From DASZHA01 sp049644325 (GTDB taxonomy: Bacteria; Chloroflexota; Dormibacteria; DASZGP01), in assembly GCA_049644325.1 (NCBI GenBank), contig JBARRR010000050.1, positions 1 to 35,737 on the forward strand: 35,737 bases of DNA, in the 5' to 3' direction. The notes beneath the pieces are model-generated. The model ran no database searches. It was given only the letters and a program-made list of their open reading frames with translations, and was not told the DNA's origin. A program made the translations under genes and the position numbers. Shown piece by piece: positions 6,965 to 13,058 of the stretch (positions are counted from its first letter, which is position 1; the number at the start of each line of letters is the position of its first letter).

Positions 6965-8221
6965 ATGGTGATGACGCGCGAGAGCGCTTATTCGATTGCC
7001 CAGAAGCAGTTCGACCGGGCGGCGGACCAGGTCGAGCTGGAGCCCTCGATCCGCCGGGTTCTCCGGGAGGTCAAGCGCGAGCTGACCGTGCATTTCCCGG
7101 TCCAGATGGACAACGGCGACACCCAGATGCTCACCGGGTACCGCGTCCAGCACAACATTACCCGCGGTCCCGCCAAGGGCGGCCTCCGCTTCCACCCCGA
7201 GGTCACCCTCGACGAGATCAAGGCCCTGGCCATGTGGATGACGTGGAAGTGCGCCGTGGTGGGCCTGCCCTACGGCGGCGCCAAGGGCGGCATCATCTGC
7301 AACCCCAAGGAGATGAGCGCGCAGGAGCAGGAGAACATGGTTCGCCGCTTCGCCACCGAGATCTCCATCCTGGTCGGCCCCGAGTCCGACATCCCCGCTC
7401 CCGACGTGGGCAGCAACGCCCAGATGATGGCCTGGTTCATGGACACCATCTCCATGCACAAGGGGTATTCGGTCCCTGCGACGGTCACCGGCAAGCCGAT
7501 CGCCGTGGGCGGCTCGGAGGGTCGCCAGGAGGCAACCGGCCGAGGCGTCACGTACACCGTGATCGAGGCCCTCAACCACCTCGTGCTCAGGGGTCCCGAC
7601 TCCACCGCCGTGGTCCAGGGCTTCGGCAACGTAGGCAGCACCTCGGCCCGGCTGCTGGCCAAGGAGGCCGGCATCACCGTGGTCGCGGTCAGCGACTCCA
7701 AGGGCGCCATCTACAACGGCCACGGGCTTGACGTCGACGACGTGATCGAGCACAAGAAGCGAACTGGCAGCGTGGCGGGCTACGCCGCGGCGGACCAGAT
7801 CTCGGAACGCGAGCTGCTGGCCCTGGACTGCACCGTACTGGTCCCGGCCGCGCTGGAAGGCGTGATTGACGGCAGCAACGCCCACGAGATCCGGGCGCGG
7901 ATCATCGCCGAGGGCGCCAATGGCCCGGTCACGCCCGACGCCGACGACATCCTCGACGCCAACGGCGTCTTCATCATCCCCGACATCCTCGCCAACGCTG
8001 GCGGCGTGACCGTGTCCTATTTCGAGTGGGTCCAGGACCTGCAGGAGTTCTTCTGGGAGGAATCCGAGATCAACTCCAAGCTGCGTCACATCATGACCAA
8101 GGCCTTCCACGAAGTCGTCAAGGCCCACGCCGAGCGCGGCCTGACGATGCGGACCGCGGCCTACGTCCTGGCGGTGGACAAGGTGGCGCGAGCCACCTCG
8201 GTCAGGGGCATCTACCCCTAG
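6965..8221 (+). CDS. gdhA: Glu/Leu/Phe/Val-family glutamate dehydrogenase
   Basis: This enzyme interconverts glutamate with 2-oxoglutarate plus ammonia using NAD(P). At 418 residues from the chosen ATG it has the hexameric GDH length. Substrate and catalytic motifs are intact: GPAKGGLRFHP, MTWKCAVVGLPYGGAKGG (catalytic and binding lysines) and GPESDIPAPDVGSNAQ. The dinucleotide fold carries VVQGFGNVGSTSA, and the end has NAGGVTVSYFEWVQDLQ. The acidic residue expected at the end of the second Rossmann strand is not obvious in VVAVSDSKG, so cofactor choice is open. GGGGGA at 6949-6954 serves the ATG at 6965 (alternative ATG 6971); a TTG at 6941 is in frame but poorly placed. It supplies or consumes amino nitrogen, which the nearby glutamine-dependent purine enzymes ultimately depend on. 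Confidence 0.95.
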   Translation: MVMTRESAYSIAQKQFDRAADQVELEPSIRRVLREVKRELTVHFPVQMDNGDTQMLTGYRVQHNITRGPAKGGLRFHPEVTLDEIKALAMWMTWKCAVVGLPYGGAKGGIICNPKEMSAQEQENMVRRFATEISILVGPESDIPAPDVGSNAQMMAWFMDTISMHKGYSVPATVTGKPIAVGGSEGRQEATGRGVTYTVIEALNHLVLRGPDSTAVVQGFGNVGSTSARLLAKEAGITVVAVSDSKGAIYNGHGLDVDDVIEHKKRTGSVAGYAAADQISERELLALDCTVLVPAALEGVIDGSNAHEIRARIIAEGANGPVTPDADDILDANGVFIIPDILANAGGVTVSYFEWVQDLQEFFWEESEINSKLRHIMTKAFHEVVKAHAERGLTMRTAAYVLAVDKVARATSVRGIYP

Positions 8222-8284
8222 GCTCACCAGGTCATCTGGCCAACCCGCGGCGGAAACCGGGCGGGGCCGCGTTGAATAGATGTG

Positions 8285-8905
8285 ATGAAGACGGCCCTGG
8301 TACGTTGCGTGGCGGTTGCCATGATCCTGGCCGGCCTGGTGGTCGGCGGCAGGGTGGTGTACGGCTTCATGCACACCCAGAGCCAGGACTCCGCCCAGGA
8401 CAAGGCGTGGCAGACGTTCGTCAGCGCCGCCGCCGGCCAGGATAACGCCAGCGCCTCAGCCCCCAGCCCGGCTGCCGGGACCGGGGCCGGGACCGGTGGC
8501 GGACCCAGCAACCTCTACCTCAAGTTGACCATCCCCAAGATCAACACCAGCGCCGTATCCGTCGACGGGGACTGGAACAGCCTCAAGCAGACGTCGATGG
8601 TCCACTACCATGACTCGCCCGCGCCGGGTACCAAGGGCAACGCCCTGGTGGCGTTCCACCGTGAGCCCCACTGGCTCGACATCAACAAGGTCGGCCCTGG
8701 CGACCAGGTCCAGGTCCAGATGGCCGACGGTAAGACCTACACGTACCAGGTCGACTTCGTGAAGGTGGTGAAGCCCGCCGAGACCGACCTGTACAGGCCG
8801 ACGACCGGCCTCGACCTGACCCTGATCACCTGTGACCCACCCTGGCATGACAACGATCGGATGATCATCCGATCGCACCTGGTTACGGTCAGCCCCTCCG
8901 CCTAG
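8285..8905 (+). CDS. Sortase (class D/E-like), membrane anchored
   Basis: A ~206-residue transpeptidase-fold protein. The N-terminus has a hydrophobic anchor (about residues 7-28), then a Ala/Ser/Gly/Pro linker (about 50-75) and a sortase beta-barrel starting at LYLKLTIPKI. The catalytic Cys is in LTLITCDPPW, the Arg in DRMIIRSHL and the His in LVAFHREPHW, where the usual AGHR is AFHR. It should face outside the membrane and either attach LPxTG-like proteins or process substrates; no sorting-signal protein is in the window, so the substrate is unknown. ATG 8285 is favoured over GTG 8282 because TTGAAT (8272-8277) ends 7 nt before it. The gene's TAG shares a CTAG with the stop of the convergent GNAT gene. 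Confidence 0.87.
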   Translation: MKTALVRCVAVAMILAGLVVGGRVVYGFMHTQSQDSAQDKAWQTFVSAAAGQDNASASAPSPAAGTGAGTGGGPSNLYLKLTIPKINTSAVSVDGDWNSLKQTSMVHYHDSPAPGTKGNALVAFHREPHWLDINKVGPGDQVQVQMADGKTYTYQVDFVKVVKPAETDLYRPTTGLDLTLITCDPPWHDNDRMIIRSHLVTVSPSA

Positions 8906-9729
8906 CCATAACCTGGGCGATAACCTGGGCGGCGGCCGGCGCGGGCGTGGAAGACGCCCTCCATGAAGGTGCAGTGGTCGGTGAAGCCCAGCCCCCGGTA
9001 CGTCGCCAGGGCGGCGTCGTTGCCGTGGCGGACGTTGAGGATGATCTCGTCGCAACCCAGGCGGAAGAGCTCCGCGGCCACCGCCGAGGTGGTGGTGGAG
9101 GCGAGGCCCCGGTTGCGGTAATTGGAGTGGGTCAGGACGTTGCCGATGGCGCCTACGCCGTACAGGGGTGAGACCGCGTGGGTGCCGGCGACGGCGATCA
9201 GCTCGGCGCCCCGGTACACGCCGAAGTAGATGCCCCGGGTCAGCTGCCCGGGCAGCTGGTGGCTGTCGGTCCACATGCCGTAGATGCGCTTGACGGCGTC
9301 GAGGTCGTCGATGCCAAGCCTCGAAACCGCCAGCTCGCGGCGAGGACGCAGGCTGCGGGCGTCCGCCCGCATGCGCCGCATTTGGTAGGAGGTGCTGATG
9401 TGGAAGTGGCGTTCCAGGCTGTGGAGAGCCTCGGCACGGGCGCTGAAGACCCCCGACGCCGGCGCCGCCGGCAGCGCTTCCAGCACACGGTCGATGCCGC
9501 CGGGGTCGCCGCAGGCGTAGACGCTGACCAGCTGTGGCAGCTGCGCCAGCATCACCAGGCTGTTGGTCTCACCGGCCTCCTCGGATGTCCAGACCTGGGA
9601 GAGCACATCGCTGGAGGGGTCGAGGTAGCCAAGCGGGTAGGCCCCCCACGTCCGGTCCTGGAGGAGGAAACGCGCCGCCTCGTGGGGCCCCGGGGAGCTG
9701 ATCGCCGGCGAGGTCTCGGACAGGGTCAT
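8902..9729 (-). CDS. GNAT-family N-acetyltransferase
   Basis: A 275-residue protein whose C-terminal half (about 130-265) is a GNAT acetyltransferase. The acetyl-CoA loop appears as THSNYRNRGLASTTTSAVAAEL and the last strand-helix unit as NDAALATYRGLGF. The N-terminal ~125 residues form a second, weaker GNAT-like or DUF4081-like domain (LLQDRTWGAYPLGYLDP), a layout found in several actinobacterial and Chloroflexota proteins. The acceptor substrate cannot be read from the sequence. The C-terminus ends RPGYRPGYG because of a perfect 12-bp tandem repeat. The minus-strand ATG follows TAACAT by exactly 6 nt, suggesting a leaderless transcript. Its stop overlaps that of the sortase gene. Confidence 0.85.
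   Translation of the reverse strand: MTLSETSPAISSPGPHEAARFLLQDRTWGAYPLGYLDPSSDVLSQVWTSEEAGETNSLVMLAQLPQLVSVYACGDPGGIDRVLEALPAAPASGVFSARAEALHSLERHFHISTSYQMRRMRADARSLRPRRELAVSRLGIDDLDAVKRIYGMWTDSHQLPGQLTRGIYFGVYRGAELIAVAGTHAVSPLYGVGAIGNVLTHSNYRNRGLASTTTSAVAAELFRLGCDEIILNVRHGNDAALATYRGLGFTDHCTFMEGVFHARAGRRPGYRPGYG
8908..8931. repeat. Two perfect 12-bp tandem copies at the end of the GNAT gene
   Basis: ATAACCTGGGCG occurs at 8908-8919 and again at 8920-8931. On the minus strand the pair encodes RPGYRPGY at the C-terminus of the acetyltransferase. A length multiple of three keeps the frame, so copy number could vary without harming the gene. Confidence 0.8.
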
Positions 9730-9735
9730 CCTCGA

Positions 9736-9741
9736 ATGTTA
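9736..9741 (-). promoter_or_regulatory. -10-like TAACAT for a leaderless GNAT transcript
   Basis: On the minus strand TAACAT ends 6 nt before the ATG of the GNAT gene, with no Shine-Dalgarno in the gap, the same geometry as at several other unit starts here. Confidence 0.5.
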
Positions 9742-9784
9742 GTCGGCGCCGGCCCCATCGCCATAGGATCAGAATGCGAGATGG

Positions 9785-9790
9785 TAAAAT
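9785..9790 (+). promoter_or_regulatory. -10-like TAAAAT of the guaB3 transcript
   Basis: TAAAAT differs from TATAAT at one base; no good -35 is seen (CATAGG lies at about the right distance). As the only gene upstream on this side reads the other way, transcription of the guaB3 leader must begin in the gap 9730-9890, and this hexamer is the best candidate. Confidence 0.45.
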
Positions 9791-9796
9791 CCGCGA

Positions 9797-9969
9797 AAAC
9801 CTAGCTGAGGAGGCGTCATCAGCCACCGTAAATACAAGAGAGGCGACCAGGCGACCCGACCGCTTATGGCGGGCGCCGGAAGGGATGGCGCTGCTGTGCC
9901 CCGCGATGGAGTTTCGCGGGGTCTTTTTGTAACTGGGCCCCTGTTGAGTCTGAAACCGGTGAGGCCCTG
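9797..9969 (+). promoter_or_regulatory. Structured guaB3 5' leader: candidate riboswitch or attenuator
   Basis: About 170 nt of leader precede guaB3. It holds a small hairpin (GCTGA 9804-9808 with TCAGC 9819-9823), a 9-bp helix with one A-C mismatch (CCACCGTAA 9823-9831 with TTATGGCGG 9864-9872) enclosing a purine-rich 32-nt loop with a GGCGACC direct repeat (9842-9848, 9850-9856), a 5-bp hairpin (GCGCC 9873-9877 with GGCGC 9887-9891) and then an intrinsic terminator at 9899-9929. GCGGG (9869-9873), part of the long helix, could instead pair with CCCGC (9900-9904) in the terminator's 5' arm, giving mutually exclusive structures. Pairings were found by eye. I do not recognise a known riboswitch class; a guanine-nucleotide, purine or PRPP ligand would fit the gene but is inference. 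Confidence 0.55.
9899..9929 (+). terminator. Intrinsic terminator inside the guaB3 leader
   Basis: CCCCGCGA (9899-9906) and TCGCGGGG (9914-9921) form a perfect 8-bp stem with a 7-nt loop, followed by TCTTTTTG. It is the clearest Rho-independent terminator in the window. It lies 40 nt before the guaB3 ATG on the coding strand and no plus-strand gene ends nearby (the closest, the sortase, stops ~1 kb upstream behind an opposing gene), so it is placed to regulate rather than to end an upstream gene. Confidence 0.8.
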
Positions 9970-11178
9970 ATGGCGATCGACACCGACGTAGCCGCACCGG
10001 CACAGGTCGAGGCCCTGCAGCCCATCGGGCGGGGCAAGAAGGCCCGCCGGGCATACGGCTTCGATGAGGTGGCGCTGGTCCCCGGGCGGATCACGATCAA
10101 CCCCGCCGAGATCGACATCTCCACCGAGATCGGCGGTCACCGTCTCGAGCTCCCGATCCTGGCCTCGGCCATGGACGGCTCCGTGGACGTCGACTTCGCC
10201 ATCGCCATGGGCCGGTTGGGCGCTTTGGCGGTGCTCAACCTCGACGGTGTGCAGACCCGTTACGAAGACCCGCGCGAGGTCCTCCGGCAGATCGCCGACG
10301 CGCCTGCGGATCGGATCAACACCCTGATCCAGCAGATCTACCAGGAGCCGGTCAAGGACGAGCTGATCAAGCGCCGTATCAGCGAGGTCAAGGCCGGTGG
10401 CGTCCTCTGCGCCGTCTCCACGATTCCCCAGCGCGCCGCCGAGCGCGCGCCCCTGATCGCCGAGGCGGGCGCCGACCTGATCTTCGTCCAGGGCACGGTG
10501 CTGACCGCGCGGCACGTGTCGAAGGCCTACACCCAGCTCTCCTTCCGGGAGCTGGTGCAGCGCTGCCCGGTGCCGATCGTGGTGGGCAACTGCGTGGAGT
10601 ACAACACCGCGCTGGAGCTGATGGAGGAGGGCATCGCCGGCATCCTCGTCGGCGTCGGGCCCGGCGCCGCCTGCACCACCCGCGGTGTGCTCGGGGTGGG
10701 CGTCCCCCAGGTGACGGCCACCAGCGACGTCGCCGCCGCCCGCGACGACCACTACCAGCGCACCGGCCGCTACGTGCCGGTGATCACCGACGGCGGCATG
10801 CGCATCGGTGGCGACGTCTGCAAGGCCTTCGTCTCGGGGGCCGACGCCGTCATGATCGGCAGCATCTTCGCTGCCACCAACGAGGCCGCCGGCCACGGCT
10901 ACCACTGGGGCATGGCGACGCCCGACCCCAACCTGCCGCGCGGCACCCGCATCCACGTCGGTACCAGGGCGTCGTTGGCAGAGGTCCTGGTGGGTCCGGC
11001 CCACGTCGACGACGGCTCGCAGAACCTGGGCGGCGCCATCCGCAGCTGCATGGGGGTGTGTGGCGCGATGAACATCCGCGAGTTCCAGCAGGTGGAGATG
11101 GTGATCGCCCCCGCGATCACCAGCGAGGGCAAGCAGGCGCAGAAGGCGCAGCACGTCGGCATGGGGGCGAAGGGCTAA
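9970..11178 (+). CDS. guaB3: GuaB3-family IMP dehydrogenase-related protein
   Basis: A 402-residue TIM-barrel protein of the IMPDH/GMP reductase superfamily. It has the active-site loop GPGAACTTRGVLGVGVPQ (Cys235, forming the covalent IMP thioimidate in IMPDH) and the phosphate-binding ITDGGMRIGGDVCKA. There is no CBS-pair insertion; the length, PASxMDGSVDVDFA-like start of the barrel and C-terminal NIREFQQVEMV are typical of the GuaB3 branch of actinobacteria and cyanobacteria. A GuaB3 from cyanobacteria has been described as a working IMPDH, but activity across the branch is not uniform, so IMP to XMP oxidation here is inferred from the adjacent guaA. Start: ATG with GAGG 5 nt upstream. The gene sits behind a terminator-bearing leader and 9 nt ahead of guaA. 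Confidence 0.92.
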   Translation: MAIDTDVAAPAQVEALQPIGRGKKARRAYGFDEVALVPGRITINPAEIDISTEIGGHRLELPILASAMDGSVDVDFAIAMGRLGALAVLNLDGVQTRYEDPREVLRQIADAPADRINTLIQQIYQEPVKDELIKRRISEVKAGGVLCAVSTIPQRAAERAPLIAEAGADLIFVQGTVLTARHVSKAYTQLSFRELVQRCPVPIVVGNCVEYNTALELMEEGIAGILVGVGPGAACTTRGVLGVGVPQVTATSDVAAARDDHYQRTGRYVPVITDGGMRIGGDVCKAFVSGADAVMIGSIFAATNEAAGHGYHWGMATPDPNLPRGTRIHVGTRASLAEVLVGPAHVDDGSQNLGGAIRSCMGVCGAMNIREFQQVEMVIAPAITSEGKQAQKAQHVGMGAKG

Positions 11179-11187
11179 AGGCCCCAG

Positions 11188-12840
11188 ATGACCAAGTCAG
11201 CGGTGCAGGACGCGACACCGCCGCTGAGTGTGCCCCTGGTCGAAACCACCGAGGAGCCCGGCAACCTCGAACCTGGCCAGGTTGCGCCCCAGACCCCGCC
11301 GACGGCGCCCGAGACGGTCCTGGTCCTCGACTTCGGCAGCCAGTACAGCCAGCTGATCGCGCGGCGGGTGCGTGAGGCCAAGGTGTACTGCGAGCTGGTC
11401 CCCGGCACCGCGTCGATCGAGAAGCTGCGCCAGCTCAACCCCCGGGGCCTGATCCTCAGCGGCGGCCCCGCCTCGGTCTATGAGGAGGGCGCTCCCCACC
11501 CCGACCCGGCGATCTACGATCTCGGCGTCCCGGTCCTGGGCATCTGCTACGGCATGCAGCTGATGGCGGAGCAGCTCGGCGGCGGGGTTGAGCCGTCGAG
11601 CAAGCGGGAGTACGGGCTGGCCTCGTTGGTGGTCGACGACAAGAAGAGCATCTTCGGGCGGATGCCCAACCAGATGCCGGTTTGGATGAGCCACGGTGAC
11701 CGCATCAGCGCGCCGCCCCCAGGTTTTCGCGTCCTGGCTCACTCGGGCAACTCGCCGGTGGCCGCCTTCGGCGACGACCGCGGCCGGCTCGGCATCCAGT
11801 TCCACCCCGAGGTGGTCCACACCCCGCTGGGCAAGGAGATCATCCGCAACTTCCTCTATGACGTCTGCGAGTGCTCGGGCAGCTGGGAGCCGGCCAGCTT
11901 CATCGAGTCGGCGGTGCAGGCGATCCGGGCCCAGGTCGGGGACAAGCGCGTTATCTGCGCCCTCAGCGGCGGTGTCGACTCCGCCGTGGCAGCCACCCTT
12001 GTCCATCGCGCCATCGGCGAGCAGCTGACCTGCGTCTTCGTCAACAACGGGTTGCTGCGGCTGCAGGAGGGTGAGCGGGTCATCGACGTCATGACCAAGG
12101 GGCTCAACATCGACCTGCGCTACGTCGACGCCACCGACCGCTTCCTCAATGCGCTCGCGGGCGTGGTCGACCCCGAGGAAAAGCGAAAGGTGATCGGCCG
12201 CGAGTTCATCGAGGTCTTCTCCGACGAGGCACGCCAGCTCGACGATGCCGGTTTCCTGGCCCAGGGCACGCTGTACCCCGATGTCATCGAGTCGACCTCG
12301 CACGACACCACCCACGCCCACAAGATCAAGAGCCACCACAACGTCGGCGGCCTTCCCGCGGATCTCAAGTTCGAGCTGGTGGAGCCGCTGCGTTATCTCT
12401 TCAAGGACGAGGTCCGGCAGGTTGGCCTGGCCCTGGGGCTCCCCGAGGACATGGTCTTCAGGCAGCCCTTCCCCGGCCCCGGGCTGGCCATCCGGGTGAT
12501 CGGCGAGGTGACCAGGGACCGCCTCGACACCCTGCGCGCGGCCGACTGGATCGTGATCGACGAGATCAAGCGCTCGGGGCTCTACCGCGAGGTCTGGCAG
12601 AGCTTCGCTATCCTCACGCCGATCTCGTCGGTGGGGGTTATGGGCGACCTGCGCACCTACGCCAACGTGGTCGCGGTCCGGGTGGTGACCAGCGACGATG
12701 GCATGACCGCGGACTGGGCCAAGATGCCATACGACGTCCTGGGCGCGATATCCTCCCGCATCGTCAACGAGGTTCCGGGGGTCAACCGGGTGGTCTACGA
12801 CATCTCCAGCAAGCCACCCTCCACCATCGAGTGGGAGTAA
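11188..12840 (+). CDS. guaA: Glutamine-hydrolysing GMP synthase
   Basis: This enzyme aminates XMP to GMP with glutamine and ATP. The 550 residues comprise a ~45-residue variable N-terminal extension, a class I glutamine amidotransferase domain (LDFGSQYSQLIARRVRE, GGPASVYE, nucleophile Cys120 in GICYGMQ, HPEV for the His/Glu), an ATP pyrophosphatase domain (SGGVDSAVAATL near residue 260) and the C-terminal dimerisation domain (PFPGPGLAIRVIGE, ending PPSTIEWE). All key residues are in place. It lies 9 nt downstream of guaB3 and surely shares its mRNA, so both final GMP steps would respond to the leader. The extension before the amidotransferase is longer than in E. coli; a later start is possible but no better signal is seen. 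Confidence 0.97.
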   Translation: MTKSAVQDATPPLSVPLVETTEEPGNLEPGQVAPQTPPTAPETVLVLDFGSQYSQLIARRVREAKVYCELVPGTASIEKLRQLNPRGLILSGGPASVYEEGAPHPDPAIYDLGVPVLGICYGMQLMAEQLGGGVEPSSKREYGLASLVVDDKKSIFGRMPNQMPVWMSHGDRISAPPPGFRVLAHSGNSPVAAFGDDRGRLGIQFHPEVVHTPLGKEIIRNFLYDVCECSGSWEPASFIESAVQAIRAQVGDKRVICALSGGVDSAVAATLVHRAIGEQLTCVFVNNGLLRLQEGERVIDVMTKGLNIDLRYVDATDRFLNALAGVVDPEEKRKVIGREFIEVFSDEARQLDDAGFLAQGTLYPDVIESTSHDTTHAHKIKSHHNVGGLPADLKFELVEPLRYLFKDEVRQVGLALGLPEDMVFRQPFPGPGLAIRVIGEVTRDRLDTLRAADWIVIDEIKRSGLYREVWQSFAILTPISSVGVMGDLRTYANVVAVRVVTSDDGMTADWAKMPYDVLGAISSRIVNEVPGVNRVVYDISSKPPSTIEWE

Positions 12841-12844
12841 CGCC

Positions 12845-13021
12845 ACGTCCCGGGACCCCACCGAGGACCCCAGCAAGAACCGGTTGTTCGCGATCATCGG
12901 CCTGGTGGTGGTGGTGATTGTGATCATCCTGTTGGTGCTGGTCTTCATGCGCCATCCCAGCCAGCAGCAGAACTGCGTCGCCGTGACCGGCGGCCAGACC
13001 GGGCAGCTCAACTGCCAATAA
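12845..13021 (+). CDS. Possible small single-pass membrane protein with ACG or TTG start
   Basis: In the 218-nt gap after guaA one frame encodes a convincing small membrane protein: a short charged stretch (SRDPTEDPSKNRLF), a strongly hydrophobic helix (AIIGLVVVVIVIILLVLVFM), then a polar tail with two Cys (QQQNCVAV, GQLNCQ). No ATG, GTG or earlier TTG opens it. An ACG at 12845 lies 7 nt after GGGAG (12833-12837), which overlaps the end of guaA, and gives 58 residues; a TTG at 12884 would start directly at the helix (45 residues). If real, it is translationally coupled to guaA. The bias toward GTG/CTG codons in the helix is what GC-rich DNA gives for Val/Leu, so chance cannot be ruled out. 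Function unknown. Confidence 0.4.
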   Translation, partial: TSRDPTEDPSKNRLFAIIGLVVVVIVIILLVLVFMRHPSQQQNCVAVTGGQTGQLNCQ

Positions 13022-13045
13022 CGGTCCAGCCGCGGCCCGGGCGGC

Positions 13046-13051
13046 TACGAT
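13046..13051 (+). promoter_or_regulatory. -10-like TACGAT for a leaderless purD transcript
   Basis: TACGAT ends 7 nt before the GTG start of purD and no Shine-Dalgarno is present between them. Confidence 0.45.
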
Positions 13052-13058
13052 TTTCGCT

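Noticed and set aside
8272..8284. Leaderless-type TANNNT before the sortase gene
   Set aside because: The hexamer at the right distance is TTGAAT, which lacks the second-position A, so I did not count it in the leaderless set.
6935..8374. 479-codon minus-strand frame opposite gdhA
   Set aside because: It is a His/Asp/Gly-rich shadow of glutamate dehydrogenase with no domain of its own.
9836..9846. AAGAGAGGCGA in the guaB3 leader resembling a PyrR-binding loop (AGAGAGGC)
   Set aside because: The PyrR site needs a CC-NGNGA-GG hairpin; the bases before AGAGAGG are ACA, so the loop-closing pairs are absent, and the downstream gene is not pyrimidine related.
9804..9930. Possible known riboswitch (purine, ykkC family, ZTP, SAM, T-box) in the guaB3 leader
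   Set aside because: None of the conserved core strings I know for these classes is present. I keep it only as an unclassified leader.
11197..13011. 604-codon open frame on the minus strand opposite guaA
   Set aside because: It is a GC-rich shadow of guaA, low in recognisable motifs and rich in Gly/Asp/Val/Leu from the complementary third-position bias; guaA itself is certain.
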